DNA from: Allobosea sp. BK604
Lineage (GTDB): Bacteria > Pseudomonadota > Alphaproteobacteria > Rhizobiales > Beijerinckiaceae
Direction of reading: 5' to 3'
Assembly (NCBI RefSeq): GCF_004341515.1
Contig: NZ_SLZF01000008.1
Coordinates: forward strand, 62,001-126,000
Length of the DNA: 64,000 nucleotides
Part shown: one piece after another, positions 56,523 to 64,000 of the stretch
Layout: every line of letters starts with the position of its first letter
How positions within the stretch are numbered: the stretch's first letter is position 1
Program-made: the position numbers and the translations under genes
Notes under the pieces: model-generated
Seen by the model: only the letters and a program-made list of their open reading frames with translations
What the model was told of the DNA's origin: nothing
Databases searched by the model: none

Positions 56523-57764
56523 TCACGCCGTCGGCGACGGCCGGTCGATGGCGAGATCGTCGTACCAATCCTCGCGATGACCGGCGATCATCTTGGCGAT
56601 GACCCGCGACGCCAGGAAACTGAAGGTGATGCCGTTGCCGCCATAGCCATAGGCGGCGAACATCGCGGGGTATCGGGGTACCTGCCCGATCAGCGGCAAT
56701 CCATCCTCGGTTTCGCCGAATGCTCCCGACCAGACGAACTCCGCTGTCGCGTTTGCCGCCGGTCGCAGCGCCCGCAACTTTCCCAGGATTGCCTCGGCCT
56801 TCGCCGGCATCAATGCATCCCGCGCCGATGGCTCGGTGATATCCTCATCATCTTCGCCGCCGACGATGATGCGATTGTCGCTCGTCGTGCGCGCATATAG
56901 ATAATCGTTCGATGCCTCCCAGATCAGCACCCCGTCGCGCCATAGCGCATCAGGCGTCTGCGGCGGCGTGGCGATGGCCCAGCTCGAAGCCGTCCTGTGC
57001 AGTTCGGTCCGGACGAAATCGGGCATGACATAGCCCGTCGCGAGGATAACGCGGCTGGCCTGGATCTCGTGACCGCCATCGAGCGCGACGACGACGCCAT
57101 GCCCGAAGTTATTGTAGCCGATGGCCTCGGCATCATACATCGACGCGCCGTGCCTAAGCGCGTCGGCAATCAGGGCGTGAGCCAGGAGCAAAGGATCGGC
57201 ATCGGCCGAACCGGGTGAGATGATCGCGGCCTCGCGGTCGAAGTCGAACTCTCGCTTCAGCGTGAGATAGTCGAGATAGGTTCCAGGCAGGCCGGCGCGT
57301 TCACGCAGATGGTGCTCGGCCAGGAGTTGGCTCGCATTGGTTTCGCCACCAGCGAGATAGAGCGAGCTTCGGTGCCGAAAGGTGCAGCCAGGGTGAAGCT
57401 CGTCCACAAGCGTCTTGAGCCCCGCGACGGCCTGCAAGCTACGTCGGTAGATGTTGGCCGCCCGGTCGAAGCCGTACAAGCCCGTCAGCTCGCTGAGAGG
57501 ACAATCGATCTCCCATTGCAGCATTGCGGTGCTGGCCGCAGTGCTGCCAAAGCCGGCGCGCTCCCGATCGATGATCGTGACCTTGTGCCCAAGCGTCGTC
57601 AGGTGTTGCGCCATCAAGGCTCCAGTGATGCCGGCGCCAACGACCAGGACGTCACATTGCAGGCTTCGATCGAGCTTCCTCCGAACCGGGCGCGTGAAGC
57701 CCGTGGCCCAGGGTGGGCACCCGCCGCGAAGATCGTTCTGGACCGTGGTGTCAGATTCGAACAT
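56523..57764 (-). CDS. FAD-dependent oxidoreductase (DAO family)
   Basis: A 413-aa flavoenzyme. It has the dinucleotide-binding VVGAGITGALMAQHL, a glycine-oxidase/PuuB-like body, and the C-terminal FAD segment YGYGGNGITFSFLASRVI. It would oxidise an amino group or an imine of an unknown small molecule. Met at 57764 is used because the ten residues before it (MRGSHRSARV) do not look like family sequence. It lies 38 bp after the terminator of the DUF892 gene. Confidence 0.85.
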   Translation of the reverse strand: MFESDTTVQNDLRGGCPPWATGFTRPVRRKLDRSLQCDVLVVGAGITGALMAQHLTTLGHKVTIIDRERAGFGSTAASTAMLQWEIDCPLSELTGLYGFDRAANIYRRSLQAVAGLKTLVDELHPGCTFRHRSSLYLAGGETNASQLLAEHHLRERAGLPGTYLDYLTLKREFDFDREAAIISPGSADADPLLLAHALIADALRHGASMYDAEAIGYNNFGHGVVVALDGGHEIQASRVILATGYVMPDFVRTELHRTASSWAIATPPQTPDALWRDGVLIWEASNDYLYARTTSDNRIIVGGEDDEDITEPSARDALMPAKAEAILGKLRALRPAANATAEFVWSGAFGETEDGLPLIGQVPRYPAMFAAYGYGGNGITFSFLASRVIAKMIAGHREDWYDDLAIDRPSPTA

Positions 57765-57798
57765 GACCCTCGCCGATCGATGCGATCCACGCAAAAAG

Positions 57799-57826
57799 GG
57801 GCCCCGACAGCCTTGGCCGTCGGGGC
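57799..57826 (-). terminator. Terminator after the DUF892 gene
   Basis: GGCCCCGAC and GTCGGGGCC form a nine-pair stem, and on the minus strand a CCTTTTTG run follows. It is well placed 17 bp after the stop codon. Confidence 0.8.
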
Positions 57827-57842
57827 CTGCTGAAAATCGCGA

Positions 57843-58352
57843 TCATGCGGCTTTTGCGACCGCAACCGCTGCTGAGTTCGCCGGGCCGCCCAGCTGTGTC
57901 AGTGTCTTGTCGGTCTTGGTTTCCTCGGCGAGCGTGGCGTCGAGCAGTGCGACGGCGTCGTTATGGCCGAGCTGCTTGGCCCAGGCCTTCAAGGTACCGT
58001 AGCGGGCCATCTCGTAGTGCTCGACGGCCTGAGCGGAGGCGACGAGGCCGGCGTCGAGCGCCGGGCTGTCGGCATAATCCTCCATCACCGCTTTGCCTTC
58101 CTCGAGAATGCCGAGGATGGCGTCGCAGGTCTTGGCGCGCGGCGCCTTACCGACGACCTCGAAGACCTGGCCGAGGCGCTCGACATGCCCCTCGGTCTCA
58201 TCGCGATGCGTTTCGAAGGCCTTCTTCAGCTCGGGCGATTTGGCCGCCTTCGCCATCTTCGGCAGGGCCTTCAGGATCTGCTTTTCGGCGTAGTAGACGT
58301 CCTTGAGCATGTCATGGAAGAGCTCGTCGAGCGGCTTCGGGGTCGTGGCCAT
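57843..58352 (-). CDS. DUF892 ferritin-like protein (YciE/YciF type)
   Basis: A 169-aa four-helix protein. The metal-type residues fall in LKDVYYAEKQILKALPKM, ETHRDETEGHVERL and VEHYEMARYGTL, as in DUF892. The family is linked to stress responses; an exact reaction is not known. It is followed by a good terminator and preceded on the same strand by the 301-aa membrane protein gene. Confidence 0.93.
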   Translation of the reverse strand: MATTPKPLDELFHDMLKDVYYAEKQILKALPKMAKAAKSPELKKAFETHRDETEGHVERLGQVFEVVGKAPRAKTCDAILGILEEGKAVMEDYADSPALDAGLVASAQAVEHYEMARYGTLKAWAKQLGHNDAVALLDATLAEETKTDKTLTQLGGPANSAAVAVAKAA

Positions 58353-58451
58353 GGGAATTCTCCTGGTTGCTGTCAGTGGGATTGCAGGCGTGGCGGTCAG
58401 GCTCGGCTCTCTCGTGAGTCCCCAGCCGAAGAAGGCGGCGGTCGGTGCGGC

Positions 58452-59357
58452 TCAGACGTCGAACTTGTCACGGGCACGGCCACCGATCGTTGCGCAATAG
58501 CTAGAAGCAAGGGCGCCCATCAGCATCGCGATGAACGTCGCCAGTGCGAGGGAAGCCGCGCCTTTGCGCGCCGTGTCAGCCGTCTCGCGAGCGGTCTGCT
58601 CGGCCTTGGCGGCAGTCTCCTTGGCCTTCGCTATGGCGTCGTTGATGCGCTTCTCGGCGTCCGGCTGGCTGATGCCGGTCTGGGCCGCGATCACATTGGC
58701 GACATAGGTCTTGTCGGCAGGCGCCATGTCGCCGTTGCGGATGCTCATGGCGACGATGCGGCCGACCTCGCCACGGCCGGGGGCCGCGTCGGTGGAAGAC
58801 GGTACCGAGCGATCAGTTCGGAACAGAGTATCGGTCACGTAAGCGGAGGGATCGAGGTTCGACAAGTCGACGCGGCCCGCTACCTGGCTCGCTGCGCTGG
58901 ATACGGCCGAACCGACGCCGGACGCTGCGCTGGCGCCAAGGCGAGCCGTGCCGCCGATGATCGCCGAGGCGGTCGAAGCCAACAGCACCGCTCCGACGAT
59001 GGAGCCGACGGCCCATGCGAGGAAGCCGTGCGCGGTGTCCCGGAAGGCGATCTCGTCGGTGTGCACGCCCACGCGCTTGGTCCGAAGACGGCCGGCCAGG
59101 TAACCGCCGGCGCCAGATGCGGCAAGCTGGATGAATGCCAACCAGATCACGGCGGCGATGCCGAAGGTGGTCGCGGTGACGCCGGCGTTCGACCACGGCG
59201 AGATCGAGGTAAAGCCGAGGCCGGCGCCGGCGGCAAGGAGCATCAGGGAGATCGCGGCGCTCACGAGGGCTCCCCCGAGGACGGCGCCCCAGGAAACGGC
59301 GGAGAACGCGCGGGCGGTCGTGGCGTCAGCGACGCCGCGGGAGGTGTAGTCTGTCAT
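58452..59357 (-). CDS. Membrane protein of unknown function behind an EcfG promoter
   Basis: A 301-aa protein. Three N-terminal membrane segments (about 20-47, 60-85 and 112-135) are followed by a Ser/Ala-rich region. A helical charged segment (PDAEKRINDAIAKAKETAAKAEQTARET) and a last membrane helix (270-290) close it. The layout recalls unnamed Rhizobiales 'PhnA-like' or DUF-type stress membrane proteins, but I cannot name the family. A consensus EcfG promoter lies upstream at 59434-59458. Confidence 0.75.
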   Translation of the reverse strand: MTDYTSRGVADATTARAFSAVSWGAVLGGALVSAAISLMLLAAGAGLGFTSISPWSNAGVTATTFGIAAVIWLAFIQLAASGAGGYLAGRLRTKRVGVHTDEIAFRDTAHGFLAWAVGSIVGAVLLASTASAIIGGTARLGASAASGVGSAVSSAASQVAGRVDLSNLDPSAYVTDTLFRTDRSVPSSTDAAPGRGEVGRIVAMSIRNGDMAPADKTYVANVIAAQTGISQPDAEKRINDAIAKAKETAAKAEQTARETADTARKGAASLALATFIAMLMGALASSYCATIGGRARDKFDV

Positions 59358-59433
59358 GGTGGCTAAACTTTAATGGCGACGCCAGCGCGGCGGACGCATT
59401 GCAAACGGCCCGTTAGCCGCCCGATATCAACGC

Positions 59434-59458
59434 AACGGCCGAATACTCGATCGGTTCC
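59434..59458 (-). promoter_or_regulatory. EcfG-type general-stress promoter
   Basis: On the minus strand GGAAC, 16 bases, CGTT: an exact match to the alphaproteobacterial sigma-EcfG promoter form. The gene starts about 77 bp downstream. Confidence 0.6.
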
Positions 59459-59625
59459 ACGGTTGGCCGGGACCGACACGGCAACACGAGCTCTTTGATC
59501 GCACGATCAAACAAGGCGAAAACCCAACTTTCGCCGCTGAACAAATTGAGAGGATAATCGAACACGAAAATAATACTGCGAATTGGGTGCAGTAATTTTA
59601 CGAGATAAATCTGTAATTCCGAGTT

Positions 59626-59651
59626 GGAACTCTACATCGCTTCCATGGGTT
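59626..59651 (+). promoter_or_regulatory. Probable EcfG-type promoter of the DUF1236 gene
   Basis: GGAAC, 17 bases, GGTT. This is one base from the EcfG form at the -10 side. The coding start lies about 64 bp downstream, preceded by AAGGA. Confidence 0.4.
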
Positions 59652-59714
59652 GTGCCGGAACATGGCCAACTTGCAGGATGTTCCTGGCGGTCGGTTCACG
59701 CGAAGGACTTCTCG

Positions 59715-60131
59715 ATGCTGAAGACATTTCTGATTATCGCTGGCCTCGCCATCGTTCCCTCGGCCACGTTCGCGCAAAATGCTCCCGCCGCTCAGGGAGG
59801 AGCCGTTGGTGGCGCCGCCACCGGCGCGGTTGGCGGCGCGATTGTCGGGGGCCCAATCGGCGCAGTCGTTGGCGGGGTTGGCGGCGCAGTCGTTGGTGCA
59901 ATCATCGGCGACCAGACCCCACGATTCCAGACGTATGTCGTTGAGCAGCGCCGCCCATCCTACAATTATGCGGAGCCAGTCGTTGTTGGCGCTACGCTGC
60001 CGAATGAAGGTGTCGTGTATTACGATGTGCCGCGGGAATATGGTGAGACCAGCTACCGATACACGGTCGTGAACAACCGGACGGTGCTTGTCGACCCGAA
60101 GACCGGCAGGATCATGCAGATCATCGAGTAG
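59715..60131 (+). CDS. DUF1236 exported protein
   Basis: A 138-aa exported protein. A signal peptide ending TFAQN is followed by a glycine-zipper region (GGAVGGAATGAVGGAIVGG..., about 28-65). The C-terminal DUF1236 part is YRYTVVNNRTVLVDPKTGRI. The Gly zipper suggests membrane insertion or assembly in the envelope. AAGGA lies before the start at 59715. Function unknown; family members are often stress-induced. Confidence 0.82.
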   Translation: MLKTFLIIAGLAIVPSATFAQNAPAAQGGAVGGAATGAVGGAIVGGPIGAVVGGVGGAVVGAIIGDQTPRFQTYVVEQRRPSYNYAEPVVVGATLPNEGVVYYDVPREYGETSYRYTVVNNRTVLVDPKTGRIMQIIE

Positions 60132-60161
60132 TCTCCCGGCTTGGGCGTCCATCGAACCCAC

Positions 60162-60187
60162 GGCCCCCTCCAGCACTTGGAGGGGCC
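60162..60187 (+). terminator. Hairpin after the DUF1236 gene
   Basis: GGCCCCCTCCA pairs with TGGAGGGGCC (one bulged C) around a short loop, 30 bp after the stop. No T run follows, so it is a weak or Rho-assisted terminator. Confidence 0.5.
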
Positions 60188-60309
60188 GGGGGGCGCTTCA
60201 GGCGTGCGACTCCACGAGCGGCCTGGCCGCCGCCCCATCTTTCCGATGCGCCCTTTTTGGCCCGTCTGATCGGGAAACAGCAGCCACCGACTGCGCATAG
60301 ACGCTCAGT

Positions 60310-60600
60310 CTATTCCGCGGTCGCAATCTTCGTTCGATCGGGTCGCTTTGCCATTCCCTGGTCTTTTTCCGACACCCTCTGGCAGGCGCTGCGCGTAAAG
60401 CGCTCAATCTCGGCAAGAGCGGTGCCGAGACTGAGGAATGGCCCATGTTTCATGACCTTCATCGTCTCCAGCGCATGTCCTACCGCAACGATCCGAAACG
60501 CACCGGGCGCCACCTCTGCGACTTCGCCCATAGGCCGTCCGAGCAGATCGGTCAGCTGCCAAGTGACCTCATCGGCTTTCTGCGTGACGGTGATGTCCAT
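60310..60600 (-). CDS. Small hypothetical protein
   Basis: A 96-aa cytosolic protein starting MDITVTQKADEVTWQLTDLL. A strand-rich first half (EVAPGAFRIVAVGHALETM) and a helical end (ALAEIERFTRSACQRV) suggest a compact alpha/beta fold. The start 12 codons downstream of the longest frame fits the fold better. No family recognised. Confidence 0.55.
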   Translation of the reverse strand: MDITVTQKADEVTWQLTDLLGRPMGEVAEVAPGAFRIVAVGHALETMKVMKHGPFLSLGTALAEIERFTRSACQRVSEKDQGMAKRPDRTKIATAE

Positions 60601-60639
60601 GTGGCACTCACTGCGTTCGAGATCAGGAACGGACACATC

Positions 60640-60864
60640 TCAAGAAGATGCGGGCTTGGGCCGCTTCGTCGTGTCCGCTGCAAGCGCTTCCCGGTCCAGC
60701 GCTTCCTTTTCTAGCCGCTGCGCTCTCAGCCTGGCGGTTTTCGCGTCGCGAGCTTGATTGGCGATCTCCGTTTCGGACATGAGCCTATCGCGCGCAGATG
60801 ATTGCGTCTGAGTCTTGAGGAAGGCATTTTCGGCGTTGGTGCGCTGCTTCGAATGTTCAGCCAT
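60640..60864 (-). CDS. Small charged helical protein
   Basis: A 74-aa, almost fully helical protein rich in Ala, Arg, Lys and Glu (ENAFLKTQTQ, RDAKTARLRAQRLEKEALDREAL). I recall similar unnamed small proteins in Rhizobiales. It overlaps the end of the gene at 60857 by 8 bp, so they are probably one transcript. Confidence 0.6.
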   Translation of the reverse strand: MAEHSKQRTNAENAFLKTQTQSSARDRLMSETEIANQARDAKTARLRAQRLEKEALDREALAADTTKRPKPASS

Positions 60865-61087
60865 CGATTGACCCTACATCTTCGCGCTGGTGGGCGCCGT
60901 CTTCGACGATCTCATGGTGTCCGATCGCGCGCTCAAGCCCGTCCGGACCACGCACGCGGTACTGCTCTTCTGCGTTGTCACGCGATGGCATGACGCGCAG
61001 GATTTCGAATGGGCCAAGCCGAGGCTGGTTGGCCATATTGTGCGTCAGGTGGACGAGATCTCCGGCCTTGTACGCGATGACGCTCAT
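60857..61087 (-). CDS. Small protein, paralogue of the gene at 52269-52553
   Basis: A 76-aa protein: MSVIAYKAGDLVHLTH, then PFEILRVMPSRDNAEEQYRV and RGPDGLERAIGHHEIVED. It matches the 94-aa protein at 52269-52553 over about 55 residues. The likely fold is a small barrel. Function unknown. Confidence 0.6.
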   Translation of the reverse strand: MSVIAYKAGDLVHLTHNMANQPRLGPFEILRVMPSRDNAEEQYRVRGPDGLERAIGHHEIVEDGAHQREDVGSIDG

Positions 61088-61662
61088 GGACTCTTTTTCC
61101 TGGTAGGTGCGGGGTCAAATGCTGGCTCCGAAGCCTGTGATAGCTTGTGCCGTGCCGTGAATAAGCGATGTGGGCAGTCTTCTGAATCTGTCCGCGCCAC
61201 GCACGACATACGGGCCCCTGTTCCCGGAGAACGACTATCTCAAAGAAGCTGGCTGTTTTCTCAAAGGCGCCCACGCCAGAACACATCAACCGCAGAGGGC
61301 TTTATTACCGGAGACCATCTGTCCGACATGGGGAACGATCCCCTCTATTGTAAGGCTGCTTCAATAATAAAGGCGAAACCGCGGTAGTGCTGCCAAGGAA
61401 GGGCGTGGCATGTTTGGCATGTCAGTACCAGTCATACCGGTCATGCGGCTGAACGGGGCGCTCGTGGCCGGGATGCGCCAGAAGCGGGCGCGCGGATGCA
61501 ACCGAGGAGCAGACCTTACCCGCCTCGAATTGAGCGCGGCGCCGTGGGCGATCCGGTCAGGCTCGTTCGGCGATTGCAACGCCTTCATCTTCCCGGCCGT
61601 TTGGAAACTGAACACTTGAATAGCCGACAGGCATCTGATGATGCACGGGCAACGACATTGAG
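61088..61662. other. 575-bp stretch without a defensible gene
   Basis: Short frames exist on both strands (for example 61170-61367 and 61410-61619), but none has a ribosome-binding site or a sequence I can support. It contains no clear hairpin. Confidence 0.45.
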
Positions 61663-62385
61663 ATGACACAGGCTCCCGGTACGTGCCAAGCCGGTTCAAG
61701 CGCTAGCGGGTTAGGAATTGCTGTGAACGTTCCCGCCGTAGGACGCTTCGTCTTCAGGCGCGCCGAGCTCTGGGCTGACGGCGTGATCCACGTTCTGGGC
61801 GTTATCTTGGGGCTGGGAGCGGTCGCAGCATTGATCGTTCAGGTCGCGGACACCGCTCCGCTTTTCGACCTGATCCCAGTTTCGATCTACGGCGCGGCCC
61901 TCCTGGCAGTTCTCATCGTCTCGGCCATGTACAACATGTGGCCGATCTCGCCCCGCAAGTGGTTCATGAGGCGCTTCGACCATTCGGCGATCTACGTACT
62001 CATCGCCGGCACCTACACTCCGTTCTTGATGAAGCTGAGCGGAAGCATTTTCGCCCAGGCCTTGCTCGTCGTCGTGTGGCTCAGTGCCTCTGTGGGTGTC
62101 GTGATCAAGGTGGCTTTGCCCAATCGGTTCGACCGCCTGTCGATTGCGCTCTATCTCCTGATCGGGTGGAGCGGTCTCCTGATTTGGGAGAGCGTCAGCC
62201 TCCTGCCCGCGACCAGTTTATGGTTGGTCGTCGCAGGCGGCCTGCTTTACTCGGTCGGTGTCATTTTCCACGTCTGGGAAAGCCTGCCGTTCCAGAATGC
62301 GATCTGGCATAGCTTCGTTCTTGTGGCTTCCGGCTGCTTCTATGGGGCCGTGTTCCGGGCGTATGTGATGACGCCGACAGCGTGA
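61663..62385 (+). CDS. Hemolysin III / TrhA-family membrane protein
   Basis: A 240-aa inner-membrane protein with about seven membrane segments. The family's metal-type histidines lie in FDHSAIYVLIAGTYTPF and HVWESLPFQNAIWHSFVL. Related proteins are called hemolysin III or TrhA and belong to the PAQR-type superfamily. The upstream ribosome-binding site is weak; a GTG at 61723 (VNVPAVGRF) is an alternative start nearer the first helix. It stands alone in the accessory region. Confidence 0.88.
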   Translation: MTQAPGTCQAGSSASGLGIAVNVPAVGRFVFRRAELWADGVIHVLGVILGLGAVAALIVQVADTAPLFDLIPVSIYGAALLAVLIVSAMYNMWPISPRKWFMRRFDHSAIYVLIAGTYTPFLMKLSGSIFAQALLVVVWLSASVGVVIKVALPNRFDRLSIALYLLIGWSGLLIWESVSLLPATSLWLVVAGGLLYSVGVIFHVWESLPFQNAIWHSFVLVASGCFYGAVFRAYVMTPTA

Positions 62386-62414
62386 ACTCTGGCCGCCGAG
62401 GGCAACCAAGCGGT

Positions 62415-62768
62415 CTATAAAATTAAATTATCAGTTGATGGCTCGGCTACATGACCGGGTCCAACAGTTCCTGCAGCTCGGTCCTGCGAGGCAATCTTCT
62501 CGATGGCGCTCTGATCTGCAAGTTGGTCAATGTCACCGACAAAAGTCAGGTCAACGTCGCTATGCGTCGTTACTCTCAGCATAAGCTCGCCGCCGTCCTC
62601 CAGGATATATCTGAATTTGTCCGCAAATTCCTGGGGATCGATCCGGCTGAGATCACCGAATAAAGTCCCATGACAACGCGATCGATCTTTCAGGATCGCG
62701 AGGCAATACGCCAAAGGCACCGCGGTTCCATCGCGCAGGATCATCCTGCCCTGCCCAGATCGCATCAT
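62415..62768 (-). CDS. Small protein, paralogue of the gene at 49946-50176
   Basis: A 117-aa protein starting MMRSGQGRMILRDGTAVPLA. The block LKDRSRCHGTLFGDLSRIDP, then GELMLRVTTHSDVDLTFVGD, matches the copy at 49946-50176. The extra C-terminal 25 residues are unique. The strands and the LxDGxxVPL opening recall PilZ-like or other small beta barrels, but the PilZ RxxxR motif is not seen. Met at 62744 is an alternative start. Confidence 0.6.
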   Translation of the reverse strand: MMRSGQGRMILRDGTAVPLAYCLAILKDRSRCHGTLFGDLSRIDPQEFADKFRYILEDGGELMLRVTTHSDVDLTFVGDIDQLADQSAIEKIASQDRAAGTVGPGHVAEPSTDNLIL

Positions 62769-63002
62769 GATTCCCGTTTGGGCTACACCAGAGCGTCGCT
62801 CCGAGACAACGCGCACAAACTCAGCGCTGACCCACTCAGCGCTTTTCCGGGTGGATACGCAACAAATCATTGCCCGTGGCCGCGGCTGCTCTTCAGAGGA
62901 ATCCAAATAATTCCGCGTTAGATAAAAAGTGAACGCCCAGATCCAAAAAGTGTTATTGTCATCTACGGGAGTTTTTTCTTCCGGTTGTGAAAGACAAATC
63001 CC
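62769..63002. other. AT-rich divergent gap
   Basis: About 230 bp between the divergent small genes; AT-rich near 62900-62990. No gene or clear operator. Confidence 0.4.
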
Positions 63003-63356
63003 ATGAAAATCCCAGCAGAACTGAAGCCGGCCGCCTGGGGCGCCGTCGGCGGAGCTGTCGCGCTTGCAATCATCGGCTTCAGCTGGGGCGGCTGGGTAAC
63101 CCAGAGCACGGCGGAACGCGACGCCAAGACGCGCGCGGACGCCGCCATCGTCGCAGCTCTTTCGCCGATCTGTGTGGTCAAGTTCCAGCAGCAGGCCAAC
63201 GCGACCGAACAACTCGCCGAGCTCAAGAAGATCGGCTCCTGGCAACAGGGCGATTTCATTGCGAAGGGCGGATGGGCGACAATGCCCGGCAGTTCCTCGC
63301 CCGCTGCAGATGTAGCCAAGGCTTGTGCCGTCGCCCTCGGTCTCAACAAGACCTAG
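63003..63356 (+). CDS. Small membrane-anchored hypothetical protein
   Basis: A 117-aa protein with one N-terminal membrane segment (about 10-32: AAWGAVGGAVALAIIGFSWG) and the rest outside. AALSPICVVKFQQQAN and a second Cys in VAKACAVALGL could form a disulfide in the periplasm. I recall close unnamed relatives in Rhizobiales. Function unknown. Confidence 0.65.
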   Translation: MKIPAELKPAAWGAVGGAVALAIIGFSWGGWVTQSTAERDAKTRADAAIVAALSPICVVKFQQQANATEQLAELKKIGSWQQGDFIAKGGWATMPGSSSPAADVAKACAVALGLNKT

Positions 63357-63738
63357 GACGCTTCAACTTTATGCGGTTCGCGCGGTGGCAGCCCGGGCGA
63401 ACCGTCGGGCTGAACTCTGGGCCTTAAGCAGGCGCGGCCAGATTGTTGGCTTTTGACGGACATCCTGCCCAGATCCAGAGGGCAGCTGGCCCGGCCCATT
63501 CCCGCACGCGCCAGCGATATTGTCGGCTGCTCACATGGGGGCAGAGCATTTTCGAGCGAAGTGGACACCGGTTCGCGTGAAGACAATGCGTCAAAACAAA
63601 TAGATCGAGAATTTTCGCGATTCGGAGAAACGCGGACATGCTCGAGCTGCGTTCGGTCCATCCGGGCCGGGCGACTTCGCGCGGACGGCAGGCACCGGTC
63701 GAGCGCCCGATCACGAAGGTCGCGAGGCCGCAGCTATC
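63357..63738. other. Gap holding repeat copy D
   Basis: About 380 bp between convergent genes. Only the dispersed repeat at 63543-63643 is recognisable. Confidence 0.5.
63543..63643 (+). repeat. Dispersed intergenic repeat, copy D
   Basis: Same orientation as copy A at 3085-3186 and very similar to it (AGCATTTTCGAGCGAAGTGG, then CCGGTTCGCGTGAAGA). The right end is slightly degenerate (GACATGCTC). Confidence 0.85.
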
Positions 63739-64000
63739 TCACCCGTCCAAGGCCTTAAGCAGCGCAGCGATCTTGATCGTCGCAAAATTGCAGAAAGTGT
63801 CGGAGACCGCGTAGGGCAGGACGATCTGGTCGTTATACCGGATGGCCCCGCAGGTATAGACGACGTTTGGAACATAGCCCTCCCGCTCGGACGGGTCCGG
63901 TCGGACCAGAGGCTCGCGTGAGCGCGCCAGCACCTTGGACGGATCGGCCTTGTCGAGCAGAACCGCCCCGATCGCGTATTTGCGGACGGGACCCACGCCA
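63739..64000 (-). CDS. GH130-type glycoside phosphorylase/hydrolase, C-terminal part
   Basis: The last 87 residues of a protein whose start lies beyond the window. KYAIGAVLLDKADPSKVLARSREPLV and YVPNVVYTCGAIRYNDQIVLPYAVSDTF match the end of GH130 enzymes (beta-mannoside phosphorylases and relatives). In these the blade ends with a VPNVVF...G...Y..AD pattern. The reading frame is open to the window edge, and no start can be chosen. Confidence 0.7.
   Translation of the reverse strand, partial: GVGPVRKYAIGAVLLDKADPSKVLARSREPLVRPDPSEREGYVPNVVYTCGAIRYNDQIVLPYAVSDTFCNFATIKIAALLKALDG

Larger units (their letters stand above)
59358..59714. other. Divergent stress-promoter region
   Basis: About 357 bp with no gene. 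It carries EcfG-type promoters in both directions (59434-59458 minus and 59626-59651 plus) and an AT-rich middle. Confidence 0.55.

Noticed and set aside
59655..59683. A second GGAAC...GTT pair in the DUF1236 leader.
   Set aside because: The spacer is 18 bases, outside the EcfG range, and the site lies downstream of the better match.

Overview
The window is GC-rich chromosomal DNA of an alphaproteobacterium, most likely of the order Hyphomicrobiales (Rhizobiales). A Bosea-like genus fits the proteins best, but this is judged from memory and not from a search. Supporting signs are the eukaryote-like NADP-isocitrate dehydrogenase, an alphaproteobacterial LexA box (GTTC-N7-GTTC) in front of recA, an EcfG-type general-stress promoter, and a GCG_CRPN-type secreted protein. 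A dispersed ~100-bp intergenic repeat also occurs four times (3.1, 25.2, 26.6 and 63.6 kb). No rRNA gene, intact tRNA gene, CRISPR array, integrase or transposase was found.

Layout. 0.1-8.9 kb is core housekeeping DNA: icd, a GFA-family protein, a K+ channel with a cyclic-nucleotide domain, alaS and recA. 9.0-17.2 kb is a minus-strand two-partner secretion set: a TpsB transporter, a 1392-aa TpsA exoprotein and a caspase-like protease, with a second LexA-type box in its upstream region. 17.6-25.1 kb holds a glycosyltransferase, a small Cys/Pro/Gly-rich secreted protein, a 2-hydroxycarboxylate transporter, and a LysR / AtuA-DUF4387 fusion / 2-keto-acid decarboxylase cluster. 25.6-30.7 kb is a surface-sugar cluster: RfbD, a GT4 glycosyltransferase, a DegT aminotransferase and an epimerase without the usual catalytic lysine. 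31.0-37.0 kb (minus strand) encodes periplasmic or envelope proteins: DsrE-like, TagO-like, TAXI-type binding protein, a coiled-coil protein built of 81-residue repeats, and an unknown. Divergent from it, 37.3-46.3 kb is a tightly overlapped operon of MoxR, DUF58, DUF4381, two VWA proteins, TPR, BatD, DUF1254, DUF3302 and HlyD, followed by a Tat-exported arylsulfatase.

48.3-63.7 kb differs in character. Gene density is low, with many 34-118-aa orphan genes, three pairs of paralogous small proteins, a truncated response regulator, a tRNA-Ser-like relic inside a strong inverted repeat, and a stress group. The stress group has a PHB-depolymerase-type esterase, a ribbon-helix-helix regulator with a perfect 34-bp palindrome at its start, DUF1345, an FAD oxidoreductase, DUF892 and a membrane protein behind a consensus EcfG promoter. 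It reads as an old accessory region that houses general-stress genes. The window ends inside a GH130-type glycosidase gene.

Start codons were chosen by eye from ribosome-binding sites, overlaps and signal peptides. Functions are family-level calls from motifs; nothing was searched or computed.
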